NCBI GenBank assembly: GCA_964654285.1
Contig: CAZZJC010000006.1
Location: 72,230 to 136,229, forward strand
Reading direction: 5' to 3'
Origin: BJHQ01 sp964654285
Lineage (GTDB): Bacteria > Planctomycetota > UBA11346
DNA: 64,000 nt
The notes below the pieces were generated by a model. The model was not told where the DNA came from. It did not search any database and worked only from the letters and a program-made list of their open reading frames with translations. Position numbers and translations under genes: made by a program. Shown piece after piece: positions 24,867 to 32,617 of this stretch; the stretch's first letter is position 1; each line of letters begins with the position of its first letter.

Positions 24867-25982
24867 ATGTCCATGTCCACGACCGCTGTCTCTCCATCGG
24901 CCGGATTGGCCACCGATCGCGCCACGCTCGCCGCCTGGCTGGCGTGCGAGGACGACGTCCGGCTGGAGGACCTCTGGGCGGCGGCCGATGCGGTGCGGCG
25001 CGAGCATGTCGGCGATGACGTCCACCTGCGCGGGCTGATCGAGATCTCGAACCACTGCGTGCGGCAGTGCGCGTACTGCGGCCTGGCGGGCAGTCGCGCA
25101 CCGGAACCGGCCGGACCGCTGCCGCGTTATCGCATGACGCACGACGAGATCCTCGCCTGCGCGCACCAGGCGCGCGGGTACGGCTACGGCACGGTGGTGC
25201 TGCAAGGCGGCGAGGACTACGGCCTTACCGCCGACTGGGTCGCGGCGGTGGTGCGGGCGATCAAGGCCGAGACCGGGTTGTCGGTGACGCTCAGCCTGGG
25301 CGAGCGGCGCGAGGACGAATTGCAGGCCTGGCGCGCGGCCGGGGCGGATCGCTACCTGCTGCGCTTCGAGACCGCGAACCGGGACCTCTACCGCCGCATC
25401 CATCCGGATCTCGGCCGCGAGGTGTCCGACCGGCTGGCGCTGCTGCAGCGGTTGCGCGCGATCGGCTACGAGATCGGCACCGGCATCATGGCCGGCATCC
25501 CGGGGCAGACGTTCGCGGATCTGCTCGACGACCTGGAGACCTTCCGCCGGTTGGATCCCGACATGATCGGCATCGGGCCGTACCTGCCGCATCCGCAGAC
25601 CCCGCTCGGCCGCGAGGCGATCGGCATCTTCGCCGACACGCCGGGGCAGGTGCCCTCCAGCGAACGGATGACCTGCATCCTGGTGGCGCTGACGCGGCTG
25701 GTCTGCCCCGAGGCGAACCTGCCCGCGACGACCGCGCTGGCGACGATCAACAAGCGCGATGGGCGCGAGAACGGCCTGCGCCGGGGGGCGAACATCCTGA
25801 TGCCGAACCTGACCCCGGTGCGCTATCGCGCCCTCTACGAGATCTATCCCGCCAAGGCCTGCGTCGACGAGACCGCGGAGCAGTGCCACGGCTGCCTGGA
25901 CGGCCGCATCCGCGCGCTCGGCCGGGTGCCGGGGCGCGGGCCGGGCAGCCGGCGGCGGTCGCTGGCCGGGGGAGGCGCATGA
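24867..25982 (+). CDS. hydE: [FeFe]-hydrogenase H-cluster radical SAM maturase HydE
   Basis: This 371-residue radical SAM enzyme has CVRQCAYC (CX3CX2C) for the main 4Fe-4S cluster, a GGEDYGL segment and IGTGIMAGIPGQT. The C-terminal CVDETAEQCHGC gives the CX7CX2C pattern of the accessory Fe-S site seen in Thermotoga HydE. HydE works with HydG and HydF to build the 2Fe subcluster of [FeFe]-hydrogenase. The start at 24867 is chosen because the upstream extension is low-complexity and overlaps the GHMP kinase leader. The stop overlaps the hydG start by four bases. No hydrogenase structural gene or hydF is in the window. Confidence 0.92.
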   Translation: MSMSTTAVSPSAGLATDRATLAAWLACEDDVRLEDLWAAADAVRREHVGDDVHLRGLIEISNHCVRQCAYCGLAGSRAPEPAGPLPRYRMTHDEILACAHQARGYGYGTVVLQGGEDYGLTADWVAAVVRAIKAETGLSVTLSLGERREDELQAWRAAGADRYLLRFETANRDLYRRIHPDLGREVSDRLALLQRLRAIGYEIGTGIMAGIPGQTFADLLDDLETFRRLDPDMIGIGPYLPHPQTPLGREAIGIFADTPGQVPSSERMTCILVALTRLVCPEANLPATTALATINKRDGRENGLRRGANILMPNLTPVRYRALYEIYPAKACVDETAEQCHGCLDGRIRALGRVPGRGPGSRRRSLAGGGA

Positions 25983-27424
25983 CCTCTGCCGCGATCGGCA
26001 CCGACTTCATCGACGATGCGTATCTCGAAGGCCTGCTCGCTGAGACCCCGGCGGATCCCGGGCACGTGCGCGAGATCATCGCGAAAAGCCTGGCGAAGCA
26101 GGCGCTGACGGTCGAGGAGACCGCCGTGCTGCTGACCATCCGCGACCCCGCCCTCAAGGCCGAGATCCAGGAAGGGTCGCGCCGGCTGAAGCGCCAGGTC
26201 TACGGCAACCGCATCGTGCTCTTCGCGCCGCTCTACGTCGGCAATCTGTGCGTGAACGATTGCACCTACTGCGGCTTCAAGCGCTCGAACCACGACGCGG
26301 TGCGCACCACGCTCGACCGCGACGCCCTGGTCAGCCAGGTGAAGGCCCTGGAGGACGCCGGGCACAAGCGCCTGATCCTGGTCTTCGGCGAGCATCCGCG
26401 CTACGACGCCGCATTCATCGCCGACAGCGTGCGCACGGTGTACGGGGTCACCAGCGGCGCGACCGGCGAGATCCGCCGGGTGAACGTCAACGCAGCGCCG
26501 TTCGACATCGACGGCTTCCGCACCGTGAAGGCGGCCGGCATCGGCACCTGGCAGGTCTTCCAGGAGACCTACCACCACGCGACCTACGCCGCGATGCATT
26601 CCGCCAGGCAGGACCGGCCGGCGCCCGGTGTGAATTCGGCGCAACGGCCCAAAAGCGATTACCTCTGGCGCCTGTCCGCCTTCGACCGCGCGATGCAGGC
26701 GGGCATCGACGATGTCGGCCTGGGCGCGCTGTTCGGCCTGTACGACTGGCGCTTCGAGGTGCTCGGCCTCGTCCGCCATGCCCTGCACCTGCAGGAATGC
26801 TTCGGCGTCGGGCCGCACACCATCAGCTTCCCGCGCCTGCAACCGGCCTCGGGGGTCACCCTCGACCCGCGCTGGGCGGTCTGCGACGACGACTTCCGCC
26901 ACCTCGTCGCGGTACTGCGCCTCGCGGTGCCGTACACCGGGCTGATCCTGACCGCACGCGAACCGGTGGCGATCCGCAATGAACTGATGGAATTCGGGGT
27001 GAGCCAGATCGATGGCGGCACCCGCATCGGCCTCGGCGCCTACACCGCCGGCGACGACGGGCAGCACCTCGAACGCGAGCAGTTCCGCATCGGCGACAGC
27101 CGCAGCCTGGACCAGGTCGTGCAGGAACTCATCGCCCGCCACGAACTGCCGAGCTTCTGCACCGCCTGCTACCGCCTCGGCCGCACCGGCGAGCATTTCA
27201 TGGAGTTCGCCATCCCGGGCTTCATCAAGCGCTTCTGCACCCCGAACGCGCTCACCACCTTGCAGGAATACCTCGTCGACTACGCCCCGCCGGACACTCG
27301 CGCCCAGGGCCAGGCCGTGATCGCGGCGGAACTGGCCCGCATGGAAGACGGCGACCTCAAGCGCGAACTGGTCGCGCGGCTTGAACGCATCCGCACCACG
27401 GCGGCGCGCGACCTGTATTTCTGA
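25979..27424 (+). CDS. hydG: [FeFe]-hydrogenase H-cluster radical SAM maturase HydG (tyrosine lyase)
   Basis: This protein of 481 residues has CVNDCTYCGFKRSN, the CX3CX2C radical SAM cluster motif, and the C-terminal FCTAC followed 22 residues later by Cys. That gives the CX2CX22C auxiliary cluster that distinguishes HydG from ThiH. HydG cleaves tyrosine to make the CO and CN ligands of the H-cluster. The ATG overlaps the hydE stop (ATGA), so the pair forms an operon. The same frame is open for about 900 bases upstream inside hydE, but that stretch is arginine-rich shadow sequence. Confidence 0.94.
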   Translation: MTSAAIGTDFIDDAYLEGLLAETPADPGHVREIIAKSLAKQALTVEETAVLLTIRDPALKAEIQEGSRRLKRQVYGNRIVLFAPLYVGNLCVNDCTYCGFKRSNHDAVRTTLDRDALVSQVKALEDAGHKRLILVFGEHPRYDAAFIADSVRTVYGVTSGATGEIRRVNVNAAPFDIDGFRTVKAAGIGTWQVFQETYHHATYAAMHSARQDRPAPGVNSAQRPKSDYLWRLSAFDRAMQAGIDDVGLGALFGLYDWRFEVLGLVRHALHLQECFGVGPHTISFPRLQPASGVTLDPRWAVCDDDFRHLVAVLRLAVPYTGLILTAREPVAIRNELMEFGVSQIDGGTRIGLGAYTAGDDGQHLEREQFRIGDSRSLDQVVQELIARHELPSFCTACYRLGRTGEHFMEFAIPGFIKRFCTPNALTTLQEYLVDYAPPDTRAQGQAVIAAELARMEDGDLKRELVARLERIRTTAARDLYF

Positions 27425-27808
27425 GCCCAGCGGGGCTTGCGCCCCAGCCCGACTGCGCCGCTCTGCGGCTGGCATGCTGCGCATGTCCCCGCTGCGCGGG
27501 GATCGACCTGTGGCGACGGTGGCTGCGCCACCGAGTTCCGCTGCGCGGAACCAAGCCCGTCCCCGCTCGCTCGCTTCGCTCCTCGGGGGATTGCTCCTCG
27601 CGGGGCGCTGCCCCGCTACGCCCCGCCAGGGGCCCTCGCCCCTGGACCCGCACGGACCCAACCAGTGCGAAAGTTTGACTTCCTGAGTCAAACTACCTGC
27701 ATTCAAGAACCCTAGCGCCGCCTCCGGCCTGCGGGCTGCGCAGCACGTGTCGAAGGTTGCCGTTTCGTTGTCTGGACGATATCCGTTGCAACGACTATTT
27801 AGCTGCCC
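27425..27808. repeat. Gene-free stretch filled with short GC-rich hairpins
   Basis: Perfect short palindromes follow one another: GGGGC/GCCCC (27432-27445), 27457-27469, CCCCGCTGCGCGGGG (27487-27501), GGTGGCTGCGCCACC (27518-27532), GTTCCGCTGCGCGGAAC (27535-27551) and GCGGGGCGCTGCCCCGC (27600-27616). Several share the apex GCTGCGC on different stems. The 27606-27655 part resembles the 65-bp direct repeat at 39444-39580. The first hairpin could end the hydEG transcript, but no U-run follows. The last 130 bases before the MarR gene look unremarkable. Confidence 0.7.
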
Positions 27809-28306
27809 ATGCCCGGGCTGCTGCAATCCGAACTCCGCCTGACGCGGCCGCTGCCCAGCGCCGAGGTCGAGGGCTACCTCAACCTCATGCGGACGGCCGA
27901 ACTGCTGCGGCGGCAGGTGACCGAACTGCTGCGGTCCTCCGACCTGACCCCGGCGCAGTACAACGTCCTGCGCATCCTGGCTGGCGCGGGAGCGCGGGGG
28001 TGCTCGTGTGCGACCATGGCCGAACGGATGGTCCACTTCGATCCCGACGTGACCCGGCTGGTCGACCGCCTGGCGGCGCGCGGCCTGGCGCAGCGCGACC
28101 GCGATCCCGGCGATCGCCGCCTGGTCATCACCCGCATCACGGCCGAAGGTTCCGCGCTGATCGAGCGCCTGGCGCGACCGATCGCCGACCTCCACCGCCG
28201 CCAGTTCGCCGCCCTGGGCGGCGAACGCCTGCATATGCTCATCGTCGCGCTGGAAGACCTCCGGCGCGATCGTGAATCCCAACCCCAACCCATGGAGAAA
28301 CCATGA
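27809..28306 (+). CDS. MarR-family transcriptional regulator
   Basis: This 165-residue winged-helix protein has a recognition region LTPAQYNVLRILAG, then CATMAERMVHFDPDVTRLVDRL and the wing RDRDPGDRRLVITRIT, the DxRxx motif typical of MarR proteins. It binds DNA as a dimer and usually responds to small molecules or oxidants. The stop overlaps the ATG of the YceI gene by four bases, so it probably controls its own operon including yceI. The ligand is not evident. Confidence 0.88.
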   Translation: MPGLLQSELRLTRPLPSAEVEGYLNLMRTAELLRRQVTELLRSSDLTPAQYNVLRILAGAGARGCSCATMAERMVHFDPDVTRLVDRLAARGLAQRDRDPGDRRLVITRITAEGSALIERLARPIADLHRRQFAALGGERLHMLIVALEDLRRDRESQPQPMEKP

Positions 28307-28890
28307 CCAGCCGCATCCTGTCCGCCCTCGCCCTCACCGGCTTCACCCTTGCCTCGGCCTCCGCTGCCGACCAGTACACCCTCGACCCGGTGCATACCTT
28401 CGCCCTCTTCAAGGTGCAGCACTTCGGCGCCGGCATCTCGGTCGGCCGCTTCGACACCGCCGGCGGCACCCTGACCTGGGACGCGGCGGATGCGTCGAAG
28501 AATGCGATCTCCGTCACCATCCAGGCCGACAGCATCAGCACCGGCAGCGATGAGGCGTCGAAGAAGCGCGACGGCCACCTGAAGTCGGCCGACTTCCTCA
28601 GCGCCAAGGAATTCCCCACCCTGTCGTTCAAGTCGACCGCCTTCACCAAGGTCGATGACGCGACCTTCAAGGTCGATGGCGACTTCACCCTGCGCGGCAA
28701 GAGCAAGCCGCTGAGCATCACGGTGAAGAAGACCGGCCAGGGCAAGCTGCCCGCCGCGATGGGCGGCAAGGACGTGGTCGGCTTCGAGACCGTGTTCACC
28801 ATCTCGCGCAAGGATTTCGGCATGGAATACGGCGCCGGCGCGGTGGGCGATACGGTGACGATCGAGTTCTATACCGAAGCCAATAAGTAA
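28303..28890 (+). CDS. YceI-family periplasmic protein
   Basis: This 195-residue protein has a signal peptide ending near ASASAA, followed by DQYTLDPVHTFALFKVQHF, the family hallmark, and later KSADFLSAKEFPTL and DFTLRGKSKPL. YceI proteins are lipocalin-like barrels that bind polyisoprenoid lipids in the periplasm and are often stress-induced. It is co-translated with the MarR regulator. A perfect 7-bp-stem hairpin lies just after the stop at 28896-28916, though without a U-run. Confidence 0.93.
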   Translation: MTSRILSALALTGFTLASASAADQYTLDPVHTFALFKVQHFGAGISVGRFDTAGGTLTWDAADASKNAISVTIQADSISTGSDEASKKRDGHLKSADFLSAKEFPTLSFKSTAFTKVDDATFKVDGDFTLRGKSKPLSITVKKTGQGKLPAAMGGKDVVGFETVFTISRKDFGMEYGAGAVGDTVTIEFYTEANK

Positions 28891-28928
28891 GGACTCGCGC
28901 CAATACATCTGGCGCGTTCGGGTGCAGT

Positions 28929-29037
28929 AGCGCCGGCTTCAGCCGGCTCGGACGGCGGGCTTCAGCCCGCCAGCCAAGGCAGTAATAACGCTGGGGCGAC
29001 TGAAGTCGCCCCTCCTTGCCGGCTGAAGCCGGCGCTA
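28929..29037. repeat. REP-like cluster of four hairpins with mirrored tetraloops
   Basis: Four perfect stems stand in a row: GCCGGC-TTCA-GCCGGC (28932-28947), GGCGGGC-TTCA-GCCCGCC (28954-28971), GGGGCGAC-TGAA-GTCGCCCC (28993-29012) and GCCGGC-TGAA-GCCGGC (29018-29033). The first and last, with their TAGC/GCTA flanks, are exact inverted copies, giving the layout of a REP-pair (BIME-type) element. It lies between yceI and the membrane-protein gene. Confidence 0.7.
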
Positions 29038-29108
29038 CGGCAAACCTGTTGAAAGCGTCAGTTATCAATGCGCGAGCCTTTAGTCGAACTCTGACGCAGT
29101 CGCTTGCG

Positions 29109-29204
29109 CCTGGGACCGCCGGTTTCCAACCGGCCGAAAGCCGTGAGATGCTGATCCGAGGGCTTTTCCTGGGTTCCTGCCGGTTGAAAACCGGTGGTCC
29201 CAGG
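29109..29204. repeat. Inverted repeat pair, 26-bp arms
   Basis: CCTGGGACC(G/A)CCGGTTT (start of the 29109-29134 arm) is repeated in inverse orientation at 29179-29204 with 24 of 26 positions matching. Each arm also contains its own CCGGTT...AACCGG hairpin. It is a second, different palindromic family directly after the REP-like cluster, ending about 35 bases before the next gene. The rest of 28891-29238 holds nothing else that I recognise. Confidence 0.7.
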
Positions 29205-29238
29205 GAAGGCCAGCTTCATCCTGAGACAGGGATTGACC

Positions 29239-30102
29239 ATGCCTGACTTCAATTCCTTCCTGTTCGGCGTTGCCCTGCCTGCGGGCATAGCGCTGGTGTT
29301 CGCGGCCCTGGCCCGGTTGGGAGGGGTGGCGGTGGGACTCGCACCGCTGGGCGTCGGCCTGGCGGTCGCGGTGGCGCACGTCGCCCTGGTGGGCTGGCGC
29401 GGTCTGCCGCCGCCAAGTGTCGCGCATTGGCCGGGTCTGCTGGCGGGGTTTGCCGGACTGGCGGCGGGGGTCGCGGTCGGCACGTCCGGGCGGTGGCGCT
29501 GGGTCGGGGCAGGGCTGCTCCTGGCGGTGATCGTCGCCGGGCAGTATCTGACCCATGACGTTGCGGCGCATCGCGGGTTGTCGACGGGCTCGTTCGCCGC
29601 CCTGGTGGCGTGGTGGACGCTGGGAACCATCGTCGCAGCCGCCCTGTGGGCCGTTCCGGCGTGGGTGCAGCTGCCGTGGGCCGGTGCGCTCGCCCTGGTG
29701 GTCGGGGCCGCCGCGACGGCCGCATGCCATGAACGTCTGGCGGGCAGTCTGAGCCTGATCCAGCTCTGCGGCGCCCTGGCCGCCGCCCTTGGGGCTGCGG
29801 GCGTGCTGGCGCGCTGGAAACCGTCACCGGCTATTGCGGCCGGTATCGGTCTTGCCGCTGCGGTCATCCTGGCCACCACGGTCAGCGTGGCCTACGAGAC
29901 CAACGACCGGCCGTTCCCCTGGCCTTCCGTGATCGCCCTCGCCCTCGCTCCGCTCGGGCTGTTCGTCGCGCAGGCGCCGGGGCTCGCCAGCCGGCCGCGC
30001 CTGGGGCCGGCGCTCGGTCTGGTCGCGGTGGCGCTGATCGCCGGTTTCGCCGTGGCGTGGATCGTGCTGACGGCCGGCCCCGCGAAATCCTACGGGTACT
30101 GA
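29239..30102 (+). CDS. Hypothetical polytopic membrane protein
   Basis: This 287-residue protein is extremely rich in Ala, Gly, Leu and Val, with about nine predicted membrane helices and almost no charged loops. I recognise no family motif. The start MPDFNSFLFGVALPAG at 29239 is favoured because earlier codons of the frame run through the inverted repeat. It is followed 78 bases later by the DUF4337-like gene. Function unknown. Confidence 0.65.
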   Translation: MPDFNSFLFGVALPAGIALVFAALARLGGVAVGLAPLGVGLAVAVAHVALVGWRGLPPPSVAHWPGLLAGFAGLAAGVAVGTSGRWRWVGAGLLLAVIVAGQYLTHDVAAHRGLSTGSFAALVAWWTLGTIVAAALWAVPAWVQLPWAGALALVVGAAATAACHERLAGSLSLIQLCGALAAALGAAGVLARWKPSPAIAAGIGLAAAVILATTVSVAYETNDRPFPWPSVIALALAPLGLFVAQAPGLASRPRLGPALGLVAVALIAGFAVAWIVLTAGPAKSYGY

Positions 30103-30180
30103 CGTGCACTGACCTGGGCCGCCCCGGACTGGAAATCGGTGGCTGGGCCGCATCCTGCGCCGCCCACCCCGGAGGAACCC

Positions 30181-30942
30181 ATGGCCGAGTCTCCCGAAAT
30201 CCCCGAAGCGAAAGACCCGTTCGGGCGCCGTGTCGCCATCACCATCGCGATCATCGCGATCGTCCTCTCCGCGTTCACCGCCGTTGGCGACAACGCCAAG
30301 ACCGAGGCGCTGGTGCGTACCACCGAGGCGGCCAACCGCTGGGCCTACTTCCAGTCCAAGAGCATCAAGGAGCACTCCTACGAACTGCAGAAGGAGCTGC
30401 TCCAGACCATGGCCCCGGGCACGATCGATGAGGGCAAACGCGTGGAACTGGTGAAGAAATACGACAAGAAGATCGCCAAATACAAGGAGGAGAAGACCGA
30501 CATCGGCTTCGGCCGCAAGGATGAGCACGGCCACTGGAAGGAGATCCAGGACGACCAGGGCAAGCCGCTCATCAGCGCGACCCAGCTCGAAGGCGAAGCC
30601 AAGCATGAACTGGCCGTGAACGACCGGTGTGACAATGCGGTGCTGCTCCTCCAGATCGCAGTGGTCCTGTGCTCGGTCGCCATTCTCGTGGAATTGCATG
30701 CGTTCTGGTACATCGGCATGGGTGTCGCGCTGGTCGGCGCCATCGTCGGGACCACCGCCCTGTTCATGCCCGAACACCATGAGGAGCACGGCACCGCGGT
30801 CAGCGCCCAGCCGCACGCGGCCAAGCCCGCTCAGGGCCCCGGCCACGAGGCGAAAGCGGCGGAGGGCAAGGCCGGTGATGGCAAGGCCGAATCCGCAGTG
30901 CCGAAGGGCGAGGTACCGATCGCCAGGCCGGACGCGCACTGA
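30181..30942 (+). CDS. DUF4337-like membrane protein
   Basis: This 253-residue protein has an N-terminal membrane helix (RVAITIAIIAIVLSAFTAV), then TEAANRWAYFQSKSIKEHSYE, the conserved core of DUF4337 proteins. A lysine-rich helical segment and two closely spaced C-terminal membrane helices around residues 155-200 follow. The last 50 residues are an Ala/Lys/Glu/His-rich tail. The family has no established function. A GGAGGAA-type ribosome binding site precedes the ATG at 30181, which settles the start against the frame's earlier ATG. Confidence 0.8.
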   Translation: MAESPEIPEAKDPFGRRVAITIAIIAIVLSAFTAVGDNAKTEALVRTTEAANRWAYFQSKSIKEHSYELQKELLQTMAPGTIDEGKRVELVKKYDKKIAKYKEEKTDIGFGRKDEHGHWKEIQDDQGKPLISATQLEGEAKHELAVNDRCDNAVLLLQIAVVLCSVAILVELHAFWYIGMGVALVGAIVGTTALFMPEHHEEHGTAVSAQPHAAKPAQGPGHEAKAAEGKAGDGKAESAVPKGEVPIARPDAH

Positions 30943-31056
30943 ACCCTCAGGTGGACGTGGGAAGGCACCAGGAAGCCGCATACGGCAGCCGGCGGCGCGT
31001 GCTTGCGCGCTGACGCCGGGTCCGCAAGCATCCCGGCCCGCCCCAGGAGCTTCCCC

Positions 31057-32523
31057 ATGCCCGTCCTCGGCATCGATCTCGGCACGTCCGGCTGCAAAAC
31101 GGTCCTCGTCGACCGTGACGGCCGCATCCTCGCCTCGGCCACCGCGTCGTATCCGCTCTCCAGCCCGAAGCCGCTGTGGAGCGAGCAGGATCCCGCCGAC
31201 TGGTGGAAGGGCGTGGTCGCGTCGGTGCGCGAGGTGCTCGCCGCCGCGCCGGGCCAGACCGTCGAGGGCCTCGGCATCGGCGGCCAGATGCACGGCGCGA
31301 CGCTGCTCGACGCTGATGATCAAGTGGTGCGCCCGGCGATCCTCTGGAACGACGGCCGCTGCCAGGAGGAGTGCGACCTTCTCCACACGAAGGTGAAGGA
31401 TCTCATCAAGGAGACCGGCAACCGCGCCCTGGTCGGCTTCACCGCGCCGAAGCTGCTGTGGGTGCAGCGGCATGAGCCGAAAGTCTGGAAACGCGTGCGC
31501 AGCGTTCTGCTGCCCAAGGACTACGTGCGCTTCCTGCTCACCGGCGAGAAGGTCGCCGAGATGTCGGACGGCGCCGGCATGCTGCTCATGGATGTCGCCA
31601 GGCGGCGCTGGTCGGCGAAGCTGCTCAAGGCCTGCAACATCACCGAAGCCTACCTCGGCCGCCTGATCGAGGGCAGCGAGGTCGCCGGCCTCGTCACCGC
31701 TGCGGCAGCGGCGGAGCTCGGCATCCCCGCCGGCACGCCGGTGGTCGGCGGCGCGGGCGACCAGGCGGCGGGCGCGATCGGTGCCGGCTGCGTGACGCCC
31801 GGCTTCACCACCATCGCGATCGGCACTTCCGGCGTGGTGTTCACCACCACCGCCGGCTACAAGCCCGACCGCCTGGGCCGCCTGCACACGTTCTGCCACG
31901 CCCTGCCGGGGCGCTGGCACCAGATGGGCGTGATGCTGTCGGCCGCTGGTTCCTTCCAGTGGTTCCGCGACACCCTCGCCCCCGGCCAGGATTTCGGCGC
32001 CTTGGCCGAGGCCGCCGGCGCCGCGCCCATCGGCTGCGAAGGCCTGACCTTCCTGCCCTACCTGACCGGCGAGCGCACCCCGCACGCCGACGCCCTCGCG
32101 CGCGGCGCGTTCGTCGGCCTCACCCGCCGCCACGACCTGCCGCACCTGACGCGCGCGGTGCTCGAAGGCATCTGCTGCGGCCTGGCCGACAGCCTGGCGC
32201 TGATCCGCGCCGGCGGCACCACGGTCAGCGAAGCCACCGTCACCGGCGGCGGCACCCGTTCCGCCGTGTGGATGCAGATGCTCGCCGACATCGGCAACGT
32301 GCGCATCGTCCTGCGCGACGGTGCCGACGCCGGGCCCGCACTTGGCGGCGCGCGCCTCGCCCTCATCGGCTGCTGCGGCGTCAGCGCCGCGAAGGCCTGC
32401 AAGCCCGGCCCGATCGTGAAGACGTTCTCCCCGATCCGCGCCAACGTGAAGGCCTACCAGCCGGTGCTGGCGCGCTTCGCCGGGCTATGGCCGGCGCTCA
32501 AGCCGTATTGCCATTCGGTCTAA
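31057..32523 (+). CDS. xylB: Xylulokinase
   Basis: This 488-residue FGGY carbohydrate kinase begins VLGIDLGTSGCKTVLVD (phosphate loop) and contains GIGGQMHG and ILWNDGRC, both characteristic of xylulokinase. It has GGAGDQAAGAIG with the catalytic Asp and a C-terminal TGGGTRSAVWMQ adenosine motif. It phosphorylates D-xylulose for entry into the pentose phosphate pathway. It stands alone here, with no xylose isomerase or transporter adjacent. The start is placed at 31057 because upstream codons do not resemble the family. Confidence 0.93.
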   Translation: MPVLGIDLGTSGCKTVLVDRDGRILASATASYPLSSPKPLWSEQDPADWWKGVVASVREVLAAAPGQTVEGLGIGGQMHGATLLDADDQVVRPAILWNDGRCQEECDLLHTKVKDLIKETGNRALVGFTAPKLLWVQRHEPKVWKRVRSVLLPKDYVRFLLTGEKVAEMSDGAGMLLMDVARRRWSAKLLKACNITEAYLGRLIEGSEVAGLVTAAAAAELGIPAGTPVVGGAGDQAAGAIGAGCVTPGFTTIAIGTSGVVFTTTAGYKPDRLGRLHTFCHALPGRWHQMGVMLSAAGSFQWFRDTLAPGQDFGALAEAAGAAPIGCEGLTFLPYLTGERTPHADALARGAFVGLTRRHDLPHLTRAVLEGICCGLADSLALIRAGGTTVSEATVTGGGTRSAVWMQMLADIGNVRIVLRDGADAGPALGGARLALIGCCGVSAAKACKPGPIVKTFSPIRANVKAYQPVLARFAGLWPALKPYCHSV

Positions 32524-32525
32524 TC

Positions 32526-32590
32526 GGAGCGTCGATGTCCACATCGACGGGGTTCGCTAACAGCGACGGTGATGTGGACATCGCCGCTCC
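32526..32590. repeat. 65-bp palindromic element with 20-bp arms downstream of xylB
   Basis: The arms 32526-32545 and 32571-32590 (core CGATGTCCACATC / GATGTGGACATCG) match at 19 of 20 positions around a 25-base loop. It starts two bases after the xylB stop and ends 28 bases before the convergent RNase D stop. It could serve as a bidirectional transcription-end hairpin or be a mobile palindromic element; no U-run follows either arm. Confidence 0.7.
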
Positions 32591-32617
32591 TTGATTCGCG
32601 CCGTGCAGCGCCAACCC

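Noticed and set aside
24673..25101. N-terminal extension of GHMP kinase copy 2
   Set aside because: The extra 143 residues are low-complexity and antisense to hydE; copy 1 has no corresponding extension and the ribosome binding site is at 24672.
25067..25978. Upstream extension of the hydG frame inside hydE
   Set aside because: The translated segment is Arg/Gly/Ala-rich and lacks any radical SAM features; the HydG family starts near the ATG at 25979.
27437..27715. Short overlapping frames in the hairpin-rich stretch after hydG
   Set aside because: They are created by palindromic GC-rich sequence, have no start signals and encode no recognisable protein.
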